Part shown: positions 51,685 to 60,135 of the stretch, one piece after another
How positions within the stretch are numbered: the stretch's first letter is position 1
Layout: every line of letters begins with the position of its first letter
From: an uncultured archaeon
GTDB lineage: Archaea > Hadarchaeota > Hadarchaeia > Hadarchaeales > WYZ-LMO6
DNA length: 64,000 nt
Assembly: GCA_938074535.1 (NCBI GenBank)
Contig: CALJER010000003.1
Coordinates: forward strand, 1-64,000
Direction of reading: 5' to 3'
Position numbers and translations under genes: made by a program
The notes under the pieces: generated by a model
Told to the model about the DNA's origin: nothing
What the model saw: only the letters and a program-made list of their open reading frames with translations
The model's database searches: none

Positions 51685-52287
51685 TTGGCCCAGAAGAAGT
51701 TTGAGGATTATGGGATAGTCCTGGACTTCCTCCCCCAGGGCCACCCCAACGACCCCAGGCCCGTCCACCTGAGGGAGCCCGTGGTTCAGCTGCTGGGGGA
51801 GGACTTCTTCACCCTGCTGGAGGTGGTGCCCAAGAAGGAGGCGAGGTTCGAGCCGGGGGAGAGGGTGTTCATAGGGAAGGGGGAGAGGGAGAAGGTGGAG
51901 AGGATCAGGAGGAGGATCGGGTACGGGGAGCTCACTTCTGCGGCCAGGTCCGAGCTGCCCATCGCGGTGAGGCGCCTGGTGGAGGGTCATCCGGAGAGGT
52001 TCCTGGAGTTCTTCAACAAGGCCGGCCCCGTCACCACCAGGTTCCACCAGCTGGAGCTCATCCCCGGAATAGGGAAGAAGCTCATGTGGAGCATCCTGGA
52101 GGAGAGGGAGAAGGCCCCCTTCTCCAGCCTGGGGGACCTGAAGGAGAGGGTGAAGGGCCTGGGAGACCTAAGGGAGATGATCGCGAACAGGATCGTGCGT
52201 GAGCTCCAGGGGGAGGACAGGTACAGGATCTTCGTCAGGCCCCCCTCCAGGAAGGCCGAGGAGGAGGAAGAGGAGAGGAAGCCCTGA
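51685..52287 (+). CDS. DUF655 family protein
   Basis: 200 residues from the TTG at 51685. N-terminal EDYGIVLDFLPQGHP and an OB-like first half, then a helix-hairpin-helix segment (LELIPGIGKKLMWSILEER) near residue 125, suggesting nucleic-acid binding. The last ~15 residues are Lys/Glu-rich. It is a conserved archaeal protein of unknown role, always close to rpo4 and often to the rRNA dimethylase KsgA, which is absent here. Function not assigned. Confidence 0.9.
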   Translation: MAQKKFEDYGIVLDFLPQGHPNDPRPVHLREPVVQLLGEDFFTLLEVVPKKEARFEPGERVFIGKGEREKVERIRRRIGYGELTSAARSELPIAVRRLVEGHPERFLEFFNKAGPVTTRFHQLELIPGIGKKLMWSILEEREKAPFSSLGDLKERVKGLGDLREMIANRIVRELQGEDRYRIFVRPPSRKAEEEEEERKP

Positions 52288-52335
52288 GGGCCCAGGCTGG
52301 GCCGGGCCGGGGGAACGGTTGCCCGCCGAGAAGGT

Positions 52336-52599
52336 TCACTCCCGCACGGTCTCCAGCAGGCTCAGGAGGTTCCAGATGGAGGTCCTGGCATGCATGGGAA
52401 TGTTGGGGTCGTTGCTGGCCTCCTCCAGCATGCTGGCGGCGAGGGCGGCCCTGACGGAGGGCTCCTCCCCCTTCTTCATCAGGGTCTCCTTCGCCTGGGT
52501 GGCGAGCCTCCTGATGTTCCTGGGCACCGAGGGGTCTCCCGCCAGGTTCGAGAGCAGCTCGCTGGCTTTCCTGAGCTTCGCCTCTGTCTCGGAGGACAA
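52336..52599 (-). CDS. UPF0147 family protein
   Basis: 87 residues from a TTG at 52599; the nearby ATG at 52606 is out of frame. It is all alpha-helical: LLSNLAGDPSVPRNIRRLA and LEEASNDPNIPMHARTSIWN match the conserved archaeal UPF0147 pattern. Function is unknown. It is a single gene convergent with the DUF655 gene. Confidence 0.88.
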   Translation of the reverse strand: MSSETEAKLRKASELLSNLAGDPSVPRNIRRLATQAKETLMKKGEEPSVRAALAASMLEEASNDPNIPMHARTSIWNLLSLLETVRE

Positions 52600-52650
52600 G
52601 GGACATCACCACCGATAATAAGGTGGGAGGGTTAAAAGAGGAGGGGGTGG

Positions 52651-52950
52651 ATGCCGGAGAAGAAAATCGACAAGGCGGTGGAGGCCCTCTTCTCGGGCGC
52701 CAGGATGCTTTCCATCCACTGCGCGGAGTGCAGGGGTCCCCTCTTCGAGAAGGACGGAAAGGTCTTCTGCCCCACCTGCGGGGTGAGGGGAGGGGAGGCC
52801 CCGGACGAGGGACTGGAGGGGACGCTGAGGAGGAAGCTGGAGGAGCTGAAAGCCAGGCTGGAGACGGAAAAAGATCACGAGCAGCTCATGAGGACCCTGA
52901 AGGAGATCGATGCACTCGTGGAGGTGCTGAGGAAGCTGAGGAGTACCTGA
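52651..52950 (+). CDS. UPF0148 family zinc-ribbon protein
   Basis: 99 residues. An N-terminal helix (ALFSGARMLSIHC) leads into a four-Cys ribbon (CAECRGPLFEKDGKVFCPTC), then a long coiled-coil C-terminus from ~55 on. This matches the archaeal UPF0148 family, related to the autoantigen p27 zinc ribbon. Function unknown. A TATA-like GATAATAAGG (52613-52622) and a GAGGAGGGG ribosome site precede it. Confidence 0.87.
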   Translation: MPEKKIDKAVEALFSGARMLSIHCAECRGPLFEKDGKVFCPTCGVRGGEAPDEGLEGTLRRKLEELKARLETEKDHEQLMRTLKEIDALVEVLRKLRST

Positions 52951-52977
52951 GGTCCTGAGTGTGGAGGGTGTGCTGCC

Positions 52978-53592
52978 TCACTTCCTCAGGAGCCCGTCCA
53001 CCTCTTCGTCCGTGAGCTCCGCGTATCCCCTCTCGTCCACGACCGAGACCACCACCTTGTCACCGGTGGCCGCGTCCCTCTCTATGGCGGTTCTTATGGC
53101 ATCCACCGCCAGCTTCTTCCCCTCCTGAAGGCTCAGTTCCTTCCTGTAGTTCTTTTCCAGCACCCCGTAGGCCACCTGGGCTCCGGTCCCTCCCGCGTAG
53201 AAGTCCTCCTCCTCCACCCTCCCTCCGAGCGGGTCCAGGGTGAGGAGGGAGACCTTTCCCTCCTCCAGGCCGCAGAGGACACCTTCCAGCAGGTAGGGGT
53301 ACCACCTCCTGCTCTGGAGCACGTTGGAGGCCACCTGTGCCAGTCCCCTCGTGGAGATGGACCTTCCGTGCTCCAGCCTGTAGAGGTTCGCCTCCGCCTG
53401 CAGGAGGCTCACCAGGGTCTGGATGTCCCCGGGAGCCCCCGAGAAGGCGGCCCCTATCCTCTCCTCCAGCCTGAAGAGCTTGCGGGCCCTCTTGCTGAGC
53501 ACCAGGTAGTAACCCACGGCCCTGGTGTCGGAGGCCAGCACGGCCCCCCCCTCCGTCTTGAGGCCCACGATGGTCCCCGCGAAGTACTCCAT
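52978..53592 (-). CDS. psmB: 20S proteasome beta subunit
   Basis: 204 residues from the ATG at 53592. The propeptide is only six residues (MEYFAG), and autocleavage before Thr7 (TIVGLKT) would free the catalytic N-terminal threonine. The conserved ASDTRAV, SGAPGDIQTLVSLL and TGDKVVVSVV segments follow, with an active-site Lys expected in the KLFRLEE region. TATA box GATTAAAAG (53615-53623) sits 23-31 bases upstream, so the transcript is leaderless. The alpha subunit is not in the window. Confidence 0.95.
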   Translation of the reverse strand: MEYFAGTIVGLKTEGGAVLASDTRAVGYYLVLSKRARKLFRLEERIGAAFSGAPGDIQTLVSLLQAEANLYRLEHGRSISTRGLAQVASNVLQSRRWYPYLLEGVLCGLEEGKVSLLTLDPLGGRVEEEDFYAGGTGAQVAYGVLEKNYRKELSLQEGKKLAVDAIRTAIERDAATGDKVVVSVVDERGYAELTDEEVDGLLRK

Positions 53593-53849
53593 CCTAACCC
53601 TTCGCTCCCCCCCGCTTTTAATCCTACCGAAGTCCGGCGGAGGTGCGCCCCGGGGAAGCACCCCTTTCGGTGACCCTCCCCCACCGCCGGTTCAAAACGG
53701 GCGTAAACCTTCCGGTCCCCGATGTGGAGAGGGTTGGGGGAGGAACCAGGCAAGTGCTTGCTGAAGGGCGGGGTCTCCGGAGCCCGCCGCTGGAAGTGGC
53801 GGATGCACAGCCGGATATCTCCTTAAGCAGCTACGCAGAGGAGAGAGGG

Positions 53850-54794
53850 ATGGGGGTGCTGGCGGGTGTGGACCTGGGGGCCTCCAACCTCAGGATGGCC
53901 CTCTCGGACGGAAAGAAGCTGCTGGCGGAGAGAAGGGAGAGGACCCTCCTCACGGACCCCCTCTCCCCCTCCCGCCAGATCTCCTCCCTCCTGCGCTCCA
54001 TGCTCTCCGGGAGGAGGCTGGAGGGAATAGGCTTGGCCTGCGTGGGTCCCCTGGACCTGGGGAGGGGGGAGGTGAGGGACTCCCCCAACCTCCCCTTCAG
54101 GCGCGTCCCGCTGGTGAGGCCCCTGGAGGAGGAGTTCGGGGTCCCGGTGGTTTTGATCAACGACTGCTCCGCCGCCGCCGTGGGGGAGAAGGAGTTCGGG
54201 GCGGGCAGGGGGGTGGACGACCTGGTGTACGTGGGGATGGGGACGGGGATAGGGGGAGGGGCCTACGTGGACGGGCACCTCCTGTGGGGGAAGGAGGGAA
54301 ATGCGGTGGAGATAGGGCACCTGACCGTGGATCCGTCGGGAAGGCTGGAGTGCGGTTGCGGGAAAAGGGGGCACTGGGAGGCCTACTGCTCCGGAACGGG
54401 TCTCCCCAGGCTGGTGGAGTGGAGGCTGAAGAGGGGCGAGGGAAAGGAGAGCCCGCTCAGGAGGAGGTGGGAGGAGGACCGGTCGAGCCTGAGGGCGGAG
54501 CACCTCTTCGCGGCGGCCAGGGAGGGAGATGCCTTCGCCCTGAAGGTGCTGGAGGAGGTGGGAAGGCTGAACGGGATAGGCTTCACCGACCTGGTGGAGG
54601 CCTACGATCCCGCCCTCCTCACCGTGGGGGGTTCCGTGGCCCTGAGGAACGCCAGGTGGATCCTCCCGCCGGTGAGGAGGTGGATGAGGGAGAGAGCCTA
54701 CAACCGTCCCCCCCTCCTGAGGCTCACTCCCCTGGGGGAGAGGGCGGGTTTATACGGGGCGGTGGGGCTCATCAGGGAGGAGGTGAGGAGGTGA
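53850..54794 (+). CDS. ROK-family sugar kinase
   Basis: 314 residues from the ATG at 53850 behind GGAGAGAGG. ROK features: LAGVDLGASNLRMAL at the N-terminus, VLINDCSAAAVGE with the catalytic Asp, VGMGTGIGGGAYVDG, and the zinc motif CGCGKRGHWEAYCSG, which has His in place of the first later Cys. Likely a glucokinase or related hexokinase-like enzyme. It overlaps the phosphosugar isomerase gene by GTGA, so both probably act on hexose phosphates. The 188 bases upstream hold GC hairpins (for instance 53767-53788) of unclear meaning. Confidence 0.88.
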   Translation: MGVLAGVDLGASNLRMALSDGKKLLAERRERTLLTDPLSPSRQISSLLRSMLSGRRLEGIGLACVGPLDLGRGEVRDSPNLPFRRVPLVRPLEEEFGVPVVLINDCSAAAVGEKEFGAGRGVDDLVYVGMGTGIGGGAYVDGHLLWGKEGNAVEIGHLTVDPSGRLECGCGKRGHWEAYCSGTGLPRLVEWRLKRGEGKESPLRRRWEEDRSSLRAEHLFAAAREGDAFALKVLEEVGRLNGIGFTDLVEAYDPALLTVGGSVALRNARWILPPVRRWMRERAYNRPPLLRLTPLGERAGLYGAVGLIREEVRR

Positions 54795-55801
54795 AGGTGG
54801 AGGAGATAGGGAAGGTGGACAGGGGAGGGATGCTGAGGGAGCTTCTGGGCTTCCCCGAGAGGTGCGGGGAGGCCCTCTCCCTTCCCGTGAGGGTGGGGAG
54901 GAGGAGGGTGAGGAAGGTGGTGCTGGCGGGAATGGGTGGCTCGGCCATCGCGGGGGACCTCCTGAGGGACTGGCTGGATCCTCCCTTTCCCCTCGAGGTG
55001 AGCAGGGGCTACCACCTCCCCGCCTGGGTGGGAAGGGACACGCTCGTGCTGGCCGTGAGCTACTCGGGGAACACCGAGGAGACCCTGAGCTGCTTTTCGG
55101 AGGCCCTGGAGAGAAAGGCGGAGGTGGTGGGGATCTCCTCCGGCGGGAGGCTGGAGGAGAGGTGCGGGGAGGGGAGGCTCCCGCACGTGAAGGTCCCCGG
55201 GGGGATGGCCCCCAGGGTGGCCCTGCCCTTCCTCCTCTTCGCCTCCCTGAACGTGCTCCTGGCGAAGGGCCTGGTGAGGGTGGAGGGGGAAGAGGTGGAG
55301 GAGGCCCTGGAGGCCCTGAAGGGGCTGAGGAGGAGGCTGGCCCCGGGCGTGCCCAGGAACCCCGCAGAGGAGGCGGCGGAGAGGCTGAAGGGCACCCTTC
55401 CCTTCATCTACGCCCCGAAGGAGCTGGCGGGGGCGGCCCTCAGGCTCAAGACCCAGCTGAACGAGAACAGCAAGGTGCCGGCGAAGGTGGAGCTCCTCCC
55501 CGAGCTCTGCCACAACGAGATCGTGGGGCTGCGCTCCTGCCCGGAGTCCGTCTCCTTCGTCCTCCTGCACAGCGGGGGGGAGGACAGGAGGATGGGGGCC
55601 AGGATGGGGTTCGTGAGGGACCTCCTGAGGGGAAGGAGGGTGGTGGAGCTGGCGGGGGAGGGACGGGGGAGGCTGGCGCGCCTCCTCACTCTGGTCTACC
55701 TGGGCGACTTCCTCTCCTTCTACCTGGCCGTGAAGAGGGGGGTGGACCCAACGCCCGTTCCGGAGATAGAGGAGCTGAAGAGGAGGCTGGCCGACCTCTA
55801 G
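54791..55801 (+). CDS. Phosphoglucose/phosphomannose isomerase, SIS domain
   Basis: 336 residues from the GTG at 54791 (GTGA overlap). Two SIS domains with VVLAGMGGSAIAGDLLRD, LAVSYSGNTEETLSC, and ELLPELCHNEIVGL carrying the catalytic Glu and His. The pattern is that of the bifunctional archaeal PGI/PMI, which interconverts fructose-6-P with glucose-6-P and mannose-6-P. With the kinase before it, it links free hexose to glycolysis or to sugar nucleotides for the glycosyltransferases. Confidence 0.92.
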   Translation: MKVEEIGKVDRGGMLRELLGFPERCGEALSLPVRVGRRRVRKVVLAGMGGSAIAGDLLRDWLDPPFPLEVSRGYHLPAWVGRDTLVLAVSYSGNTEETLSCFSEALERKAEVVGISSGGRLEERCGEGRLPHVKVPGGMAPRVALPFLLFASLNVLLAKGLVRVEGEEVEEALEALKGLRRRLAPGVPRNPAEEAAERLKGTLPFIYAPKELAGAALRLKTQLNENSKVPAKVELLPELCHNEIVGLRSCPESVSFVLLHSGGEDRRMGARMGFVRDLLRGRRVVELAGEGRGRLARLLTLVYLGDFLSFYLAVKRGVDPTPVPEIEELKRRLADL

Positions 55802-56319
55802 AGGAACTCCACCCTCTTCCCCCTCTCGCTGGGCAAGATCCTCTTCCTTCCACCCCGGAACTCCCTCCTAAGTTCCTCCCCCCCGAAGAGGCGGTCCAGG
55901 AAGACCGCGAGGGCGGCCACCTCGGAGTGGGGCTGGTTCCCCACCGCCACGTTGTGGTCCGCGAGCTCGAACATCTCGCCGGGGACCTTCTCCGCCCCCA
56001 CCGCCACCAGCAGGTCGTGGCCCCGCAGGAGGGGGAGGACCTCGTCCAGCGGTCTGCCGTACATGGTGAGGTGCACGACCTTTCCCCCCTTCTTCCTCCA
56101 CTCCTCCACCACCTCCCTCCAGGGCCTCCCTCCCTCCACCCAGAAGCTCCCTCCCCACTCCCTCCCCACCTCCTCCACCACCCTCTCCAGCTCCGCGTCC
56201 CTGCGCTCGGCCAGGATCATGCCCTCCGCCCCCAGGGCCCTGGCGGTGAGGGCCACGTGGGTGGTGAGCCGCTGGTCCCTGAAGGGGCGGTGGCCCAGCC
56301 TCAGCACGACCACCCTCAT
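55798..56319 (-). CDS. trm56: tRNA (cytidine(56)-2'-O)-methyltransferase
   Basis: 173 residues, SPOUT fold. N-terminal VVLRLGHRPFRDQRLTTHVA and the knot segment VAVGNQPHSEVAALAVFLD are specific for this archaeal enzyme, which methylates the ribose of C56 in the T-loop of tRNAs. It is convergent with the isomerase gene, their stops sharing CTAG. In some archaea C56 is modified by a guide RNA instead; here the protein route is present. Confidence 0.94.
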   Translation of the reverse strand: MRVVVLRLGHRPFRDQRLTTHVALTARALGAEGMILAERRDAELERVVEEVGREWGGSFWVEGGRPWREVVEEWRKKGGKVVHLTMYGRPLDEVLPLLRGHDLLVAVGAEKVPGEMFELADHNVAVGNQPHSEVAALAVFLDRLFGGEELRREFRGGRKRILPSERGKRVEFL

Positions 56320-56363
56320 CCTCTTCCCCCTGACAACCTTTTTTGTTCCCCCCGCCGTTAAGG

Positions 56364-57107
56364 ATGATGCTCGGCCCCCTCTCCCGCTACTTGAGGGCCC
56401 TCTCGGAGCTCTCCCGCCTCAGGAGGGAGGGGGGTACGCTGCGTTTCGGCCTTCCCGCGGTGAGCGCCTCCGACATCGCCTCCCAGTTCTACTGCGAGCG
56501 GAAGGTGGAGTTCAGGTACACGGTGGGGAGGATCAGGACGCCCGAGATGGCGGAGGGGGAGAACAGGCACGCCAGACTCCTGGAGAGGGCCGTGCCCAGG
56601 TCCCCGGAGGAGATCCTGCGCTCGGCGCTGGAGGGACAGCCCGTTTGGGCGAACGAGCTCTTCCTGGCCTCCAGCTTCGGCAGGGTCTTCGTGACGGGCA
56701 AGCCCGACGCGCTGGTGTTCGAGGGGGGAAGGCCGATAAGGGTGGTGGAGTACAAGTTCACGGGCTCCAGGGTCCCGGCGTACTACCACCACGTGCAGGC
56801 CAGGGTCTACTGCCTGCTCCTGCGTCAGCTTGGGATGGACACCTCCCATCTCAGGTACGTCATCCTCCTCCTTCCCCCTTCCTCCTCCCCCGACTTCGGC
56901 CTGCTTTCGAGGATGGTGATGGAGGGGACGGGGGAGGAGGGAGTCTTCGTGTGCGAGCCGGACTGGGAGAGGGCGAGGAGGGAGCTCTCCTGGGCCCTGC
57001 AGTACTGGACGGGGAGGAGGGAGGCCCAGCCCACCGCCACCAGGACCAGGTGCGACTACTGCGAGTACAGGGAGAGGTGCCTGCAAGGGCCTGCGGGGGG
57101 AGAATAG
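56364..57107 (+). CDS. Cas4/RecB-like PD-(D/E)xK nuclease, stand-alone
   Basis: 247 residues from the ATG at 56364. Cas4-like layout: SASDIASQFYCERKVEF with the first Cys, the nuclease core VTGKPDALVFEGG and VVEYKF (Asp and Glu-x-Lys), QARVYCLLL, and a C-terminal CDYCEYRERC, giving four Cys for an Fe-S cluster. Such proteins cut or resect DNA 5' ends. No CRISPR array or other cas gene is in the window, so a repair or replication role is as likely as adaptation. The LysE-type gene follows without a gap. Confidence 0.82.
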   Translation: MMLGPLSRYLRALSELSRLRREGGTLRFGLPAVSASDIASQFYCERKVEFRYTVGRIRTPEMAEGENRHARLLERAVPRSPEEILRSALEGQPVWANELFLASSFGRVFVTGKPDALVFEGGRPIRVVEYKFTGSRVPAYYHHVQARVYCLLLRQLGMDTSHLRYVILLLPPSSSPDFGLLSRMVMEGTGEEGVFVCEPDWERARRELSWALQYWTGRREAQPTATRTRCDYCEYRERCLQGPAGGE

Positions 57108-57752
57108 GTGCACCCCCTCCTGCAGCTCCCGGTGGGCTTCTTCGTGGGGCTCTCCGGTTCCCTCCTCCCGGGCCCCATGCTGCTGTACGTGGTGGCCAAG
57201 TCCTCCGTGGAGGGGAGGGGAGTGGGGCCCAGGGTGGTGGCGGGGCACCTCCTCACCGAGGCCCTCTTCCTCCTGCTCTTCCTGGCCTGCCTGGAGCTCT
57301 TCCTCAGGCCCTCCGTCCACACCTTCCTGGGCCTGGTGGGGGGAAGCCTCCTGGTGGCGCTGGGAGGGGTGAGCGCCAGGAGGGCTGCCGGGAGGCTTGG
57401 GGCGGGGAGCGTCCCGCTGGTCTCCCTTCCCCCCCTTCCAGGCGGGGTGATGTTCAGCAGCCTCCTGAACCCCAGCGTCCCCCTCTGGTGGGTGACGGTC
57501 GGCTTCTCCACCCTGCTGGAGGCCTTCTCCCTCTCCTCCTACGCGGGGGTGGCCTTCTGGCTGGTGGGGCACGGCCTCTCCGACCTGACCTGGTTCTCGC
57601 TGGTCTCGAGCCTTGCCTCGAGGGGAAGGAGGATCGTGGGGACGAGGGCGCACAGGTCCCTGCTAGCCGTGTGCGGGCTCTTCCTCCTCCTCTTCGGCTC
57701 TCTCCTCCTCCTCAAGTACCTTCCCCGGGTCCTGTCCTGGGGCAGCGGTTGA
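57108..57752 (+). CDS. LysE-family membrane exporter
   Basis: 214 residues from a GTG directly after the nuclease stop. Six hydrophobic helices; the family mark GLSGSLLPGPMLLYVVAKSS near residue 12 and a second-half NPSVPLWW. LysE-type proteins export amino acids or other small solutes. A function in common with the nuclease is not apparent; the pairing may be only an operon by proximity. Confidence 0.82.
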   Translation: MHPLLQLPVGFFVGLSGSLLPGPMLLYVVAKSSVEGRGVGPRVVAGHLLTEALFLLLFLACLELFLRPSVHTFLGLVGGSLLVALGGVSARRAAGRLGAGSVPLVSLPPLPGGVMFSSLLNPSVPLWWVTVGFSTLLEAFSLSSYAGVAFWLVGHGLSDLTWFSLVSSLASRGRRIVGTRAHRSLLAVCGLFLLLFGSLLLLKYLPRVLSWGSG

Positions 57753-57770
57753 GAGCGGGGAAAAGGGAGG

Positions 57771-57860
57771 GTGCGGGCTTCGCCCAACGGGCGAAGGAGG
57801 ACCGCGGAAGCTGGGAGGATGGCAGGGATGGGCAGTCGATGGGCCAAGAGAAGCCCGCAC
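57771..57860 (+). ncRNA. Candidate structured RNA
   Basis: A perfect 10-bp inverted repeat (GTGCGGGCTT at 57771-57780, AAGCCCGCAC at 57851-57860) encloses 70 bases; directly inside, TTCGCCC/GGGCGAA (57779-57785, 57789-57795) can form a second hairpin. It lies in a 200-bp gap between the LysE gene and the decayed ATPase. No known RNA family is recognised, and the strand is uncertain. The rest of the gap to 57953 shows no gene. Confidence 0.3.
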
Positions 57861-57953
57861 GGATTAAGAGCCTAAGCACGCCGGTTGGAGGCCCATTCAA
57901 GGGGTCTGAGCGGACTTGCTCTCACGGCAAACTCTGGAAAAACTTCCCGTACC

Positions 57954-59019
57954 TCAGCTCTTTAAAGCTCGTGCCATGTACTCGACCACAGGGTCGGGGA
58001 TGCTGAAGGAACCGTCTTTTGACCTCTCGAGATAACCGAACCGCACAAGCCTGTCCAGGAGGTAGGTCAGGTCGGATTTGGAGAGGGGGCCCAGCTTCGT
58101 GCTGGCTCTCTCGTATATCTCCGACCACCTGGAAGCGCCGCCCGCCACAGCCCTCAGCACCACTTGGTAGCGGTCGCTCCACCGCAGAATTTTCCTGCTT
58201 TCCTCGGCTGCTAGTTTCGCCGCCTTTTTCAGGAAGTGCTCGAGTTCGGGTTTTTCCCCGAAATGTAGGCATGGCCGTAGAGGGTCGGCCATCCTATCAG
58301 TCCATCGAGGGCCTCCACCACCTCCTCCAGCTCGGGCGGCTGTTTCACGCCGGCTTCCCTGAACCCCCTTCTCAAAAAGTCTGGGGACTGCCCGCGTTCG
58401 AGCCTGGCGAGGTGAACGAGCTTGATGTGCCTGCCATAAAGAGGGGAGCGGGGGTCTTCCACCCCCAGGAAATCCTGCAGTATGCCCACTTGAGACCCGG
58501 TCGAGGCGAAGGTCAGGCTGCTTAGGTTGTCGATCGCCCAAGCCAGAAGTCCGTCGTAGCTCGTTCTGCCGGCCAGCCGCAGGTGCTGTGCTCCGTCGAT
58601 GGCTACAACAACTCTCCTTCCACCCGCCGAAGCCCATTCATCCATGGCTCTGAGGACGTCGGTGAGTGGGGCTCCCTTTTCCCTCCAGTCGAGCAGGACC
58701 TCAAGTCCGGCGATTTTGATTCCCCTCACTCTCCAGCCATGAGGCGAGGCGGTGGGTCCTGCTCAACCTCGAGAGTTCCCCGGAGAGCAAGCGGTACAGG
58801 TGAAATCTTGATACTGAGCCGTGGGCGAAGTAGACTTCCCGCAGGTCCAGCTTGATGAAGGGGTGTTTGCCAGTGCAACGCTGAGCAGCGAAGACTTGCC
58901 CAACCTTCTTATCCCCTGTATCACCACGAGTCTCTTTCGAAGGCTCTGAGCGCTTCACGCAGCTCGACTTCCCTGTCGTAGAAGTCCTCCTTTTTCTTGG
59001 GCTCGGGATCGAACAGCAT
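57954..59019 (-). pseudogene. Archaeal P-loop ATPase (PF01637-like), several frameshifts
   Basis: The protein can be followed in pieces that change frame. MLFDPEPKKKEDFYDREVEL starts at 59019 and hits a stop near 58920. LVVIQGIRRLGKSSLL (Walker A) continues in a second frame, FIKLDLREVYFAHGS in a third (58701-58880). VVVAIDGAQHL (Walker B) follows in the frame of 58229-58729. The C-terminal winged-helix part (SRKILRWSDRYQVVLRAVAG to the end at 57954) is in yet another frame. At least four shifts make it a dead gene. The archaeal ATPase family often goes with mobile or toxin-like loci. Its composition is more AT-rich than its neighbours. Confidence 0.85.
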
Positions 59020-59020
59020 C

Positions 59021-59056
59021 GTTCTACCCCTTGAACTAGTTCTACCCCTTGAACTC
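59021..59056. repeat. Tandem 18-bp direct repeat
   Basis: Two adjacent copies of GTTCTACCCCTTGAACT(A/C), differing in the last base, lie directly upstream of the decayed ATPase gene. No function is evident; replication slippage is the simple cause. Confidence 0.85.
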
Positions 59057-59245
59057 AAGAATATCTTCGCCTTTCCCGGACCTCCAAGGCGGCAGGGTGC
59101 GGGACCACAACGATGGGGCCGTTTTCGTTTTCGCCGAACCCCCCTGAGCTTTCAGGCGGCAGGGAGCCGAGAAGGGCCTTTCCCCTCAGGCACCTCGCCC
59201 AGCCTGGGGCAACGGTTAAGACCGCGGGAAGAAGAAAGTGAAAAT

Positions 59246-59333
59246 GCGGGGGTGGCCGAGCCAGGTCAAAGGCGCCAGACTCAAGATCTGGTCCCGAAGG
59301 GGTTCGGGGGTTCAAATCCCCTCCCCCGCACCA
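59246..59333 (+). tRNA. tRNA-Leu (anticodon CAA)
   Basis: Class II tRNA with acceptor GCGGGGG/CCCCCGC, anticodon arm CCAGA-CTCAAGA-TCTGG giving CAA, a long variable arm (TCCCGAAGGGGTTCGGG region), T-arm GGTTCAAATCC, discriminator A and encoded CCA. No intron. Confidence 0.97.
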
Positions 59334-59437
59334 TGCCGGTAGAGTATTTGAGCCGCCGAATCGAAATTGTATGAAATGGGGAGCGAAATTAGCAAGCGGG
59401 AAGGGTGCCGGGGATACCGGCATAGGATGGGATTAGG

Positions 59438-59926
59438 ATGGATCAGGAAGTCAAGAAGAAAATCGGCGACACGGCTTCTAAATACGAGGAGGAGTTCCAT
59501 GGTTGTTCTCAAGCCGTGCTGCTCGCCTTCCAGGAGGCCTTGGGATTGAAAGATGATCCTTTGTTCAGGGCGGCAGGTCCCCTGGCGGGCGGCATGTACT
59601 CCGGGCTGACCTGCGGAGCGCTTGCCGGGGGTTTGCTGGTCATCGGCCTCAGGGTGGGGCGCCGTAAAATCGAGGAGGGACTGGAGGGACTCCTGGAAGC
59701 CTTTGAACCGGCCCAGAGACTGGTTAAGTGGTTCGAAGCCGAGTACGGGACCACCTCATGTCGGGAGCTCACAGGAACGGATTGGTTTGATGTGAACCAG
59801 GTGATGCTCTTTCTGCGGTCCCCAGACAGGCTAAAAGAGTGCGTCAAGCGCGTGGGGAAAACTGCCGAGAAGGTGGCTGAGATAATAGCCGAGATAGACA
59901 GTCGTTCGGGGAGTCAAGAGGGTTGA
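59438..59926 (+). CDS. C_GCAxxG_C_C family redox-type protein
   Basis: 162 residues. The family Cys pattern is seen as CSQAVLLAFQEALG near 23, GLTCGALAGGLLVIGL near 57-72, CRELTG near 107 and a further Cys at 136. Such proteins are often next to redox or metal genes, but their reaction is not known; bound metal or disulphide chemistry is assumed from the Cys. It stands alone after tRNA-Leu, with a 104-bp gap. Codon use is mixed, less GC-rich than most genes here. Confidence 0.82.
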   Translation: MDQEVKKKIGDTASKYEEEFHGCSQAVLLAFQEALGLKDDPLFRAAGPLAGGMYSGLTCGALAGGLLVIGLRVGRRKIEEGLEGLLEAFEPAQRLVKWFEAEYGTTSCRELTGTDWFDVNQVMLFLRSPDRLKECVKRVGKTAEKVAEIIAEIDSRSGSQEG

Positions 59927-60135
59927 GCTGGTAGGGATTCAAAATTGGGGTTTTGAGCAACTCGCGCACTTCGTTTTTCCTGTCTTAGAGATACCGCTTC
60001 TTCAGCCTTCCCCGCTTCCTGGGAAGGCATTTTTCGATGCCCGGGCCCTCCCAGCGATCGAGGTGCGAAAGGGTGGCCGTCCGCGTTTCCCGCGAAAACA
60101 GGTATGCCCTCGGGTGAGCGCATCCGAGGGAGGGT

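Noticed and set aside
53662-53849. GC-rich hairpins upstream of the sugar kinase as a riboswitch or guide RNA
   Set aside because: Stems such as 53767-53772 with 53783-53788 exist, but no known consensus could be matched and hairpins are common in such GC-rich DNA.
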